From the NCBI GenBank assembly GCA_014529385.2, contig CM043960.1:39861281-39925280 (forward strand): a DNA stretch of 64,000 nucleotides, written 5' to 3'. Below the pieces are notes generated by a model. It saw nothing but the letters and a program-made list of their open reading frames with translations, had not been told where the DNA came from and did no database searches. Source of the DNA: Adiantum capillus-veneris (Eukaryota > Streptophyta > Polypodiopsida > Polypodiales > Pteridaceae). The translations under genes were made by a program, and so were the position numbers. How positions within the stretch are numbered: position 1 is the first letter of the stretch; every line of letters starts with the position of its first letter. This document shows positions 37,907 through 48,279 of the stretch, in pieces.

Positions 37907-40270
37907 TCAAATTGAAGCATTAATCTCCATTTGTGGTTGAGCAGCATGGTTGTTTGATCTTATCCGTTGTAATTGCCTCCTATAAAACCAATTGAATAAT
38001 TCCTTTAGTGCATTGCTCCTTCTTTGTCCCCCTCCCTTTCTCATACATCTAAAAAATGAAGTCCTCGCTTGATGATGAGATTTTTCCATTCCCTGAGTAT
38101 TCCATGTTGCAAGGGGTCCTTGTTTTGCAAAATATGGTATATGTAGGTACAGATTATGCTAAAAATTAAGAAAGAATGTTAGTTGAAATCATAGGATGCA
38201 ATGTAAAATACTATCTAGACTTTAAAAAGTAATTGAATACTCACCAAGTAATATGTGATGTCTTTTGCTCCCCAAGCATCTGTGATAGTAGCTATTAAAA
38301 GCTTTATTGTCTTTTTAAAGTCATCTGTATAAGTAGCAGAGCTAACTTGTTGTCTCAAAACTTTCAAAAAGTTGTCCAGCTTCTTCCACACTTCCATGTG
38401 TTTGCTGGCTACATCTGGTCTACTTTTGACATTGGTTGTTATTACACAAAGATCCTTCCAGCAGTTCCACATAGCGTGAACTTGTTTGTTGTCATGGTTG
38501 CTCAAAAATCTTTTGGCTTTTGCTCCACCCATTGAAACATCTTGCAAAACATCACCCGTTCCTTTTGAAAGAGTAGGATCTTTTTTTAGATGCACTTGAC
38601 CACCATGAAAACCCATTCGAGAAAGCAAAGCCTCACATTTTTCTATGCACTCGTCTGCAAGTTTACTTGGCTTAATAGAATATGCATAATCAAGATGGAG
38701 TCGAAGCAATTTGTACAAGATTCTAATCTCTGAATGCATTGTACATATATGTATATTTTTTAAATCTATTGTTAGAATTGGATGCCAAATCATAGAAGAC
38801 GATGGGTAGTCGTTGACCTTTACACTATTGCTTGATGGTGGTTTTCCAACCTCGTGTTCTGCAAGCCATCCTTTGTTCCAGTGCTTGCCATGCAATATAG
38901 ACATGGATACTTGGTATTGACACCTCCACATACACCAAGCATGTACTTCAATGCTTTTAGGTCGGCAATCAAGTGCCATTCTACAATAAAGTCACCCATA
39001 CCATCTACACGGAGTTGTTCACTTGCATTTTGGTCCTGTATAACAGAAGGGATATCGGTCTGCAAAAAGAGCCATTTCAATGTATCATGATTTTCTAATG
39101 GTATTTGAGCTTCTCCAATCCACCAAAGCTCCATTTCTGATTGATCAAGCTTACCATGGCTATAATGCAATGCTCTATTCATTAGGGATATGGATGTTCT
39201 TTCATTAGGGATATGGACACTCTTTCCATTTTTTGACATTTTTGAATTTGAGCTTCATCCAATTTTATAACGAATATAAGTTTTCCTTCACAATCTACTT
39301 CTGGCATGTTATAGTATCTCACCGTAGTAGATTGAACTTTTTTGTGTGTTTTTTGTATGGCATCGTTCCTTGTATATGATAGTACTCTCCAAAATGTTCG
39401 GGTATTTCTTCGTTTAGCAAAGTCCATACTTTCCCAACATTGTGAGGCCTAGGCAACCCAAAAGCTTTAATCTTGTAATACTTTAAAACCTGAAACCAGG
39501 TTTTAGAGATGGCCCTGTAACCCCTTCTACTCACCCCCACTGTGTCACAAACTTCTAGACTTGCATTTGAGAAGGTTGGACCAATAAACCCATATCTTTC
39601 AGTAAATTTTGAAATACCAATTTTTTCAGAGTTCGATTTTTAGAAAGTTTCAAAATGTCAATTTTGTTCATTACCTCATTCAAAAATCTCACCCTTTCTT
39701 GAACATTGGACATATCAAATCCTAAAAGGCTAGTCACATGTTCTCTAGTAATCTTTAAATTTTTTTTCTTTGTCCAGAACCTTCTGTTAAGTTTACTACA
39801 TCTCTCATTCGTTTTACTCGTGCTCTTAATCCTATTGGAGTTTCTTTTAAAGTATTAACCTGATGATTTTCTTGTTTTAGAGACGCTATTTGGTTTTCAA
39901 GTTCTAAAATTAATGTTGCATTTGAAGACAAAACAGTTTTGAGATATTGAATGTAATGTGTATGATCAATGTGTAAATGAAATAGCGTAGAACTATATCC
40001 TAGTAAGCCATCAACCCCATCTCCAACAAATATCATCAAATCATGAGGTGTGTGAAAGGATCGATACCTTCCAGTGCTAAGACCCGATGGATACAAGCTC
40101 CCATCCATCCATATATCAATGTGTTTCTTTCCCTCGTTTGTGAAGTTGTTGTGCTTATTTGCAGTTGTAACTGGTCTTTGATAGACACTCCGCATAGTAG
40201 CATATTCCTGGCTTAGCTTAATGTTCAAGTGAAACTTGCGGTTATCACTAATGGAAGATGTATTACTCAT
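37907..40270 (-). pseudogene. Transposase-like protein of unrecognised family, decayed
   Basis: Minus-strand frames form one broken protein of roughly 700 residues. The N-terminal part starts at ATG 40,270 (MSNTSSISDN) and has a leucine-rich helix. Frameshifts follow near 39,770 (in a run of A), 39,570, 39,345, 39,200 and 38,880. The middle has KLIFVIKLDEAQI and then VEWHLIADLKALKYMLG, followed by a CLYC pair. These look like the first two Asp strands of an RNase H-fold transposase with a zinc-binding Cys pair after the second. The C-terminal part (38,860-38,215) is helical, with HSEIRILYKLLRLHLDYA and WKKLDNFLKVLRQQV. Superfamilies that pair such an Asp strand with a C-x-x-C are known, but I cannot assign one. 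Confidence is moderate for a transposase and low for its family. Confidence 0.45.
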
Positions 40271-40324
40271 TGTAAGTAATGAGCACACAGAAAGAATAAT
40301 GGAGATAACGTAGTAGCAGAACAA

Positions 40325-41077
40325 GGTGCATCAAAAAAGAAAGAGAGCTCATGAAAGGCCCGAGAGAGAAAAAAGAGAGGTTGAGTGATTCAAAAGTGGA
40401 AAATATTATTTGCCGCCAAGTGAAGTAAATGAGAACAAATTTTGAGGTGAGCCGCAAAGGAATGTGAAGGAAATGATATCTTTTTGAATATTTAGAGATA
40501 TGTACCTAGATACATTTTAGATTGCGTAGATATGCTTTAATGACCAAAACGGCCAAATTTGGAGCCTTTTTGACCATAAATGCCTCTTCTAATTAGTAAG
40601 TTAACCAGTTCCTTACACAGCCCTTTTTGAATCTTTTTTGGCCCTAATGAGTCTCCTTGGCCTTCATGTTCCTTGCCATGTGTCCTATATATGGTAATTG
40701 AAACCTTGAAGATTTTTTTCTCGCTTGCTTCTCCTGTAATTCATGCCCTCCTCAATTCTTTGTAAGCTTCTAACAATCTTACATATCTAGTCTCAACATG
40801 GTATAAGTAACTATTACAGGTTGAATGGACCTTCTGTTGTTCTTCTAAATAATAAGATTGGTTGATGCGAGCTATGGTAATTGCTGCAATAAAAGCAAGA
40901 TTTTGCTTGCTCTCTTGATCAAGTATCAAGCCTTAAGTTAAAGACTACTCATATAGATTTCTCACAATTTATCAAAAATTCAGTAACCAATGGGGGCTTG
41001 AATATTCAACATGCAGCGGTTCTACATCCCTTGCCATTCACATATGGTATGAGAAGATTATATATATGATGAGATCT
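40325..41077. other. Noncoding stretch inside the candidate TIR element
   Basis: Upstream region of the transposase-like pseudogene. It contains no recognised gene; a 62-codon minus frame at 40,741-40,929 has no motif. Confidence 0.45.
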
Positions 41078-41104
41078 ATTAGGGCCATAGGTAGTAGATG
41101 TTCA
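41078..41104 (-). repeat. Right copy of 27-bp inverted repeat
   Basis: Reverse complement of 35,693-35,719 with no mismatch. A (TC)n tract (41,109-41,154) begins five bases outside it. Confidence 0.9.
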
Positions 41105-41106
41105 CG

Positions 41107-41108
<2 letters not shown>

Positions 41109-41154
<46 letters not shown>
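41109..41154. repeat. (TC)n microsatellite
   Basis: About 46 bp of TC repeats directly outside the right inverted repeat. Confidence 0.95.
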
Positions 41155-41159
<5 letters not shown>

Positions 41160-41815
41160 TTGACTAGGTGAGTCCATGCCTCTTTCAGATGCTTTCTTAA
41201 ACTCTTCATATTGTACTAGTCAACATGTAGGAGTAGAGCTAGTGCTGTCGTTCATCAATGTTCTCACTGCCAAGTACCCCCAATTTTTAAGATTCCACAT
41301 ACCAGGATCAAGGACCAGGACCCCCATTATCACCCTACCAGTGGTGCCCCTAAAGGGAATCAACCCATGAGTGCTAGATGTGCCTCCAACCCAATGGTGT
41401 TGCGGCCCATTAACTTAAAATAAATCCTGCATTGGTGCTTGAAGCTATTTGCGCATTCCTCTTGATGGTTTGTCAATCATCGGCCATGCGTTTGACCCCT
41501 AGCTAACACAATGCTAACACTACCACTTAGTCCATAGCTAGCCAATGAGAGCCTCAAGGTCATGAGAATGATAACAAACCCGGTGCAATCCATGCCTTGG
41601 TGCCCGACAGCACTAGCGTGCGCACAGCTTTGCTTAACACATGAAGACATTGATTTTCTTGAGCAATGTTGAACACTATTGAGCCTTGAGGACTGAAGTC
41701 TACCTAGCCCTGGAAACACTTTGTGCACATAGCGTCCATGTCATGTGCATTGTAAAAAAATATAGTGATTGTGTTTCTATGCTGCATTGACTAGGACTCG
41801 TCACTGCCATCTAAA

Positions 41816-42120
41816 TGTTTACATTTCCAAACACAACCAAGAAAGGTGTCATGATGACTTTTTTCCACTTTGGTATAAATACCTACGTTTCCAAAAGAAG
41901 CTGAGAAAGGTGCTGTGATTGGAGATCCTCACCGGGCATAAATATTTGCATTTCCTACACAACCAAGAACGATGCTGCGATAATTTACTAATGAGCCCTC
42001 ATCACCATGGTATAAATACTTGCGTTTCCAAACGCAACTTGGAAAGGTGCAGTGATCAGTGATCGGGGATCATCATTGGGCTATACATATTTGTGTTTCC
42101 AAACACAACCAAGTAAATAG
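41816..42120. repeat. Degenerate minisatellite, five units of 58-75 bp
   Basis: Units contain TATAAATA(C/T)TTGCGTTTCCAAACGCAAC or close variants near 41,818, 41,876, 41,938, 42,010 and 42,083. Each also has AAGAAAGGTGC or similar. The GTTTCCAAAC core is nearly palindromic. Confidence 0.75.
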
Positions 42121-42347
42121 TCATCCTCAACTATGAGGTAGAAGAGATAAAGCCTTAGTCATTATTCAATGTTTCTTAGCGGGTAGAGGATCCCTTTTTA
42201 CCCTACGACATCATTCCAAGATGAATGACTAATCCATTTGGTGCATGGGAGATGTAGCTACCACCAGCATGTCTACTCTTTAGTACATTTGATTCTCTCA
42301 AGTAGAGCGACAAATTTTACTTGGTGTTTGAGAGACGTCGTCATCAT

Positions 42348-42376
42348 AAACCCTAAACCCTAAACCCTAAACCCTT
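42348..42376. repeat. Interstitial telomere-type repeat
   Basis: Four consecutive AAACCCT units, the plant telomere sequence, lie just beyond the chromodomain end of the minus-strand chromovirus. Confidence 0.9.
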
Positions 42377-42439
42377 AAATTGGTCATTTGAAAGAAATTT
42401 GTACATTTTCTTACTCTAATGTAGCATTGTAAGCATTGA

Positions 42440-43402
42440 CAAGTTCATACTATCCTTAACCTGTATTCCTTGCATCCATCTAGCATCTTCAAAAGGACAA
42501 ATTTTGAACTAAATAAGATACCATCAGATAATCTTACCATGTCGTAGTACCTTGTCGCTACTTGGTCTTCAATTTTGGGAGGGTCTTCAAAAATTGGTTC
42601 ACTTGGTGGCTCTCCTTTGCAGGGCTTAAGTAGGCTCACATGAAAAGCGTTGTGTATGAGCCAATGGTTGGGAAATTTGAGTTGATAAGCCATCTCATTG
42701 ATTGGCTTAAAAATTTGAAAAGGACCATAGTATCGTTTTTCTAGTTTTGCCTCAATCAAGCCTTGGGAAACTTAAGTAATATACAATCATTTTCTTTGAA
42801 CGTCGAGGCCCTTCTGTGCTTGTCAACGTAGCTTTTTGCCTTTGTTGAGAGATGGATATAGCCTGCTTAATATTTTGAAAAGATTCTTGTAGGTCACGGC
42901 TATACTCATCGGTAGCGAAGATCTTCCCATGTACTTTAAGTATCAAGGGACTTCTAGGTCTTCCCTCAATGCTTACAATGGGTGATAGGCCGAAAAGAAG
43001 TTCAATCTTCTACCTAGATTTTCAAAGAGACCTTTCCAAAAATTATTGGTCACTCTAGGATCTCTGTTTGACACGATGGATGTTGGCAATCCATGGTGTT
43101 TGAAAATTTGAGATATGAAGAGAGTTGCCATTTGGTGTGCCCTAATAGTCTTTTTGACAGGAATAAAGTGTACCTGCTTGCTAAACCTGTCAACTATTGT
43201 CCATATTCCTATATTCCTATGGATAGACTTGGGTAATCCAAAGTTAAAATCCATGGATATACTCTCCCATGGTGAATTAGGGATTGGAAATGGTTGGAGT
43301 AATCCAGGTTGCTTCCCTCTATCATACTTGGCATACCACACAATTTGAAACATACTCTTGTATGTCCACTTTCATGGTAGGACAATAGAAATACATCTCT
43401 AC
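42440..43402 (-). pseudogene. Chromovirus (Ty3/gypsy) integrase and chromodomain, 3' part
   Basis: This continues the polyprotein that is interrupted by the copia element to its right. On the minus strand are MKVDIQEYVSNCVVCQV (zinc-binding Cys pair), SMDFNFGLPKS, WTIVDRFSKQVHFIPVKKT with the first catalytic Asp, and SIVSNRDPRVTNNFW with the second. After a frameshift come KRYYGPFQIFKPINEMAYQL, HNAFHVSLLKPCKG and, in another phase, PFEDARWMQG. That last block is the aromatic core of a retroelement chromodomain, which places the element in the chromovirus branch. Frameshifts at about 42,950 and 42,530 and in-frame stops make it dead. I could not find its 3' LTR. Confidence 0.82.
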
Positions 43403-43729
43403 TGTAAAGAATGAGGATGCAAGAGAGCTACACAAGACAAGCACAAAGCACACAGAGATGGAAAGCTTCTTCTTCTTCTTCTTCACTAAGAAAAGAGAGT
43501 ACAAAATGACTAAGTGCTAAAGCTGAAAAGTAGCACATATGTACATGCGGTCACTAAGTGTGAACTCACTAGAAGCGTACTAGGCTGGCACTATAAGTGT
43601 AGTCCAGCTGTAGAATCACTGGCAGAGATCCTCCGTGTCGGTCACCTAACACGCCAACGAGTAAATGCCGTAAGCGGCCAAGACCCGTAGTGGATGCCAG
43701 TTCAAGATGTAGAGCTTGACATCTCAACA
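43403..43729 (-). repeat. 3' LTR of the copia element
   Basis: A 327-bp LTR flanked on the left by the target duplication. The adjacent internal bases ATCCCTCTCGAG are the complement of a purine tract. A run of CTT triplets in the LTR yields a short spurious lysine-rich frame. Confidence 0.94.
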
Positions 43730-43779
43730 ATCCCTCTCGAGCTCTGCATGTCGCAGAGTCCAAGCATAGTTTGAAAACG

Positions 43780-46700
43780 TCAAAGCTTCTCAGCTTGGAG
43801 GGCCTTGGTAAAGATATCCGCTATCTGCTCCTCTGTGCTGACGTAGACTAAGTCGATGCCGCCCGCCAACACTCGCTCTCGAACGTAGTGGTAATGAACC
43901 TCTATGTGCTTGGTCCTGGCATGGAATACTGGGTTCCTAGCCAACTGCATGCCACTGAGGTTGTCACAATGGATGACAATCTGCTGGTCCACCTGCACTC
44001 CCAAGTCCTCAAGTAATGTGCGTAGCCAAGCTACCTCGCATGCCGCAACTGCTGCATCTCTGTACTCGGCCTCTGTGCTCGATAAAGCAACCGTAGGCTG
44101 CTTTTTGCTGCTCCAAGTAATAGCAGCACTCCCAAAAGAGAACATGAAGCCACTCGTAGATCTCCTATCAACAATGCTACCTGCCCAATCTGCATCTGTA
44201 TACCCATACAATGCTAATGGAACATCTGCTGCATAGAACAATGCGTAGTCAAGAGTCCCTTGCACATACCGAAGTGTGCGTTGTACTCCATCCAAATGTG
44301 GCTTCCTCAGAAGCTGCATGAACTGACTCTCCAAGCCTACTGTGTAGCTCAAGTCTGTAGTTAAGTAGATTAGACTACCCACAATCTTTCTGTACATCTT
44401 GACATCCTCAACAACATCACCCTTCTTTGCACTCAGCTTTGCATTCACATCCAAGGGAATAGAAATTGGCTTACAATCAGCCATACCATACTTTGACAAC
44501 ATGTCCAAAGCATACTGTCTCTGTGACAACCATACACCCTCTAGAGTCCTGATCACCTAATGCCAAGAAAGTAGCACAACTCACCCAAATATTTCATTTC
44601 AAACTCCTGTTTGAGAAGACCCTTCACATGGTCAATCTCTATAGCATTGTCACCCACAATAATAAGGTCATCTATATATATGGTAATGACCACAATCCCC
44701 ATATCACTCTCACGTACATAGAGTGAATGATTAGCATGAGCTCTCCTAAAACCAATACTGACAAGATACTTGGCAATCCTGTCATACCATGCTCTAGAGC
44801 CCTGCTTCAAACCATAGAAAGCTTTGAGAAGCCTGCACACATAATCTGGGTAACCTGGATCAACATAACCAGGTGGCTGATCCATATACACTTCCTCTTG
44901 CAACTCACCATTCAAGAAGGCATTCTTTACATCCATTTGATGCATAATCCATCCTCTAGATGCAGCCACTGCTATGACAGCTCTCACATTCGTCATCTAT
45001 GCCACTGGAGCAAAGGTCTCCTCATAGTCTATGCCATACGTCTCTACATAACCCTTTGCGACTAGCCTTGCCTTGTGACGCTCAATGTTACCATCAGCCT
45101 TATGCTTGATTTTATACACCCATTTACAGCCAATAGCTTTCTTGCCACTTGGAAATGGCACCAACTCCCATGTGTCGTTTGCTTCCAATGCAGCCATCTC
45201 TTCATTCATTGCATCATCCCAATGCACATTTCCAACTGCATCCTCAAAACATGTGGGCTCCACAACTTCTCTGCTCACTCGTGATTCTCGTGTAGTGGGA
45301 TTGTAGCACCTGTACCCCTTTTGTTCAAGGGAATATCCCACAAGAATACATTTCTCTGCTTTAGGATCCAATTTCCTACGCAACTCATCTGGTACATGCA
45401 CATAAGCTATGCAGCCAAACACTTTCAAGTGTGCCAAATCAGGCTTTGTACCGGTAAACGTTTCCTCAGGTGTTACATCATGCACCGAAGATGTAGGTGT
45501 CCTGTTCATAATGTACACAGCTGTATTTACAGCTTCAACCCAGAAATGATGAGGCATGTTCTTCTCATTCATCAATGCACGTGCAACCTCTCCAATGTGT
45601 CTGTTTTTCCTTTCCGCGACCCCATTCTGCTGTGGAGTATATCTGCATGTAAACTGCCTGTGTATACCATGCATTTGCAAAAAATCTGAAAAATCATTGG
45701 AGAAGTACTCTCCCCCTCCATCTGACCTCAATGTCTTGATTTGCATATCTGTCTCCTTCTCAATCATGACTTTGAAGTCCTGAAAGTGACCAAACACTTC
45801 ACTTTTGTTACGCATGAAGTAGACCCATACTTTCCTTGTATGGTCATCAATGAAAGAGACATAATACCTGCAACCATGTATACTTGTAGTATCGGTTGGA
45901 CCCCAAAAATCTGTGTGCACCACCTCAAGTGGCTTTTTACATACATTGCCTCATGTGGAAATGAGCCCTTTGACTGTTTTCCAAACTGGCATGCTACACA
46001 CACTTTATGCATACCATCCACCTTGAATTTGGGCAAACCTAGCTTTTACAATCTGTTTTGATTGCATGCTGTGCAATCTCTGCTCATTGACATGGCCAAT
46101 GCGTTTGTGCCAAATGTCAACATCAGCCACAACACCTGTGCCCTGTGAAAATAATGCAGCTTTTACCTCAGGCATGTCTACATTCAGCGTAAACATTCTG
46201 CCCACACATTTGCCCTCTATGATCATCTTACAACCATTCTGGAAATCTTCTACATAACAACCATTCGGATTGAAGCGAACTTGCAAACCCTGCTCAACCA
46301 TTTGTCCAACAGAAACAAGATTCTTTGTAATGTTTGGGACATGAAGTACATCTGCTAAGTACTTTGATTTCCCACTCTTTGTACTTAGAGGTATGTCCCC
46401 TACATGAGCAATGGGGTGAGCTGTGTCATCTCCTGTCTGCACATAGCCTGGCACATCTGGTTTGCGCATATCTCTAAACCACTCTCCACGAGATGTCATG
46501 TGATTAGAGGCACCTGAATTCGCATACCAAACATCATCTTGGGTGGAATTCTCTGCAGTCATTGTATTCATTACATGCTGCATAACAAACATGCACTCGC
46601 TTCTGCTGTCATCTGCATCTTTGCTAGTAGATGCATATCCTGACACATCTGGTTTGCGCATATCTCTAAACCACTCTCCACGAGATGTCATGTGATTAGA

Positions 46701-47738
46701 GGCACCTAAATCCACATACCAAACATCATCTTGGGTGGAATTATCTGTAGTCATTGTATTCATTACATGCTGCATAACAAACATGCGCTCGCTTGTGCTG
46801 TCATCTGCATCTCTGCTAGTAGATGCATAGTTGCCCTATTCTCTCTTTCCACTTGCTTTTCCCTTTGGACAGTCACGTGACATGTGACATTTTTCACCAC
46901 AAGTCCAACATTCTCTTCTGTCTGCAGTATGTTGTTGCCTGCTTGATCCTGCACCACGACCTCTTTGACTTTCCCTGCCTTGAGACTGGTTTCCCCTGCC
47001 ACCTGTATTGTTCTGATTTGATTGACCTTCTCAAAATTGGCCCTTGCAACCACTTGGGCCTCGACCACGACCTCTACCTCTGTTGGAGTTAGAATAGAAG
47101 GCCTCTTCAGACCTATTTTTGCCACGAGAAGAAGATGTGTCAAGACCAAGGTTCTTCTCCTTAAGAATAAGCATAGAAATCAAATCTTGGAACACGGGGA
47201 TGTCGTCTCTTGTATTCATGGAAGACCTGAAATGTACATACTCATCTCCTAAACCATCCAAGCATGCACGAACAATGTCATCGTCTTCCACTGAGACTTT
47301 AATAGATCCAAGAGCCTCAATGATACTCTTGATCTTCAAGGCATAATCATTGATGGAGAGGTTGTTCCTCTTAACCTGATTTAGCTCCGACTTTAGTTGA
47401 AGCTTCCTGGCCTTGGTGTTCACCTCGAACACTCTGCCTAAGTTTTTCCATGCAATGGTGGGGGATTCAGTATCCTGTAGATAGCCCATCATGCCATCTG
47501 TGATGCTCATAGAAAGCCAATACATCACTTTGCTCTAGCCTTGTTGCCAGTCCCTCAAAGCTTTTCTTTGTTCTGTTGTAGCATTTGCCTCGGGAATCTC
47601 TGGTTCCTTTTCATTGTCTCCTTCTACATAGTCCCAATAACCTTTTCCTTTTAGGAAATTTGTTATTCTGAACTTCCATGCAGGGTAGTTATTTTTCTCA
47701 AGCTTCTCAGTGACAATATGACTGAAACCGTCAGACAT
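43780..47738 (-). pseudogene. Copia gag-pol polyprotein, broken
   Basis: Gag starts at ATG 47,738 and has one stop (47,537-47,535) before EVNTKARKLQLKSELNQ. A zinc knuckle follows near 46,920 in another phase. The protease segment (46,784-46,440) is duplicated. GAG-pre-integrase has DIWHKRIGHVNEQRLH. Integrase carries the triad in FIDDHTRK, LRSDGGGEY and VAERKNR. RT has QMDVKNAFLNGEL and YIDDLI. RNase H has YTDADWAG, SSTEAEY and CDNLSGM and ends near 43,780. Frameshifts at about 46,030, 45,935 and 44,555 and a stop at 44,999-44,997 mean no full polyprotein can be made. The catalytic residues of integrase, RT and RNase H are otherwise retained, so decay is moderate. Confidence 0.93.
46437..46830 (-). 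repeat. 192-bp tandem duplication across the copia protease active site
   Basis: Two copies 192 bp (64 codons) apart each encode MFVMQHVMNTMT, DDVWY, GASNHMTSRGEWFRDM and RKPDV. The upstream copy reads VDLGASNHMT and the downstream copy reads ANSGASNHMT, where the family usually has D-S-G. The phase is kept. Confidence 0.93.
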
Positions 47739-47941
47739 CTTGAAGCACTAAGACAAAATAGCTGCAATCTGCAAAAACCTGCAAATCTGCTGAACCTGCT
47801 ATCGTGGTACCTGTAATGCTTTCTACACTCAACGAGTGTCCACAATCAAGCGTACATACAACCATTGTACTTGTATAGTAAATCTCTGTGTACTGCACTT
47901 TGTGATGCTCTTGCTCTCTTAGCCTCTCTTGCCTGCACCAG

Positions 47942-47953
47942 GCTCTGATACCA
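47942..47953 (-). promoter_or_regulatory. Primer-binding site for initiator Met tRNA
   Basis: On the minus strand it reads TGGTATCAGAGC directly after the LTR end. This is the standard plant copia primer site complementary to the tRNA-iMet 3' end, and it fixes the element's orientation. Confidence 0.95.
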
Positions 47954-48279
47954 TGTAAAGAATGAGGATGCAAGAGAGCTACACCAGACAAGCACAAAGC
48001 ACACAGAGATGGAAAGCTTCTTCTTCTTCTTCTTCACTAAGAAAAGAGAGTACAAAATGACTAAGTGCTAAAGCTGAAAAGTAGCACATATGTACATGCG
48101 GTCACTAAGTGTGAACTCGCTAGAAGTGTACTAGGTTGGCACTATAAGTGTAGTCCAGCTGCAGAACACTAACAGAGATCCTCCGTGTCGGTCACCTAAC
48201 ACGCCAGTGAGTAAATTCCGTAAGCGGCCAAGACCCGTAGTGGATGCCAGCTCAAGATGTAGAGCTCGACATCTCAACA
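47954..48279 (-). repeat. 5' LTR of the copia element
   Basis: A 326-bp LTR, partner of 43,403-43,729, followed on its outer side by the target duplication TCTAC. Confidence 0.94.

Larger units (their letters stand above)
35693..41104. mobile_element. Candidate undescribed TIR element with two converging genes
   Basis: A perfect 27-bp inverted repeat (starting TGAACATCTACTACCTATGG) lies at 35,693-35,719 and 41,078-41,104. Between the copies are a plus-strand two-exon pseudogene (36,642-37,830) and a minus-strand transposase-like pseudogene (37,907-40,270) that converge. No matching target duplication is evident directly outside the repeats (GATT on the left, CGAA on the right), so the true ends may lie elsewhere or have mutated. 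The inverted repeat and the gene pair are seen directly; calling it a transposon is inference. Confidence 0.55.
43403..48279 (-). mobile_element. Complete Ty1/copia element, TSD TCTAC, nested in chromovirus integrase
   Basis: Direct LTRs at 43,403-43,729 and 47,954-48,279 begin TGTAAAGAATG and end ATCTCAACA. They differ at about 13 positions by eye (about 96% identity). TCTAC is duplicated at 43,398-43,402 and 48,280-48,284. The initiator-Met primer site lies next to the right LTR and a purine tract next to the left LTR, so the element reads on the minus strand. The domain order gag, protease, integrase, RT, RNase H is that of copia. Removing it rejoins the chromovirus frame (on the minus strand, ...TTTGAGGAGTAGA then TGTATTTC...). 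Confidence 0.96.

Noticed and set aside
43322-43504. Repeated small frame with a lysine run, also at 47,846-48,055
   Set aside because: It lies in the copia LTRs and comes from a CTT triplet run.
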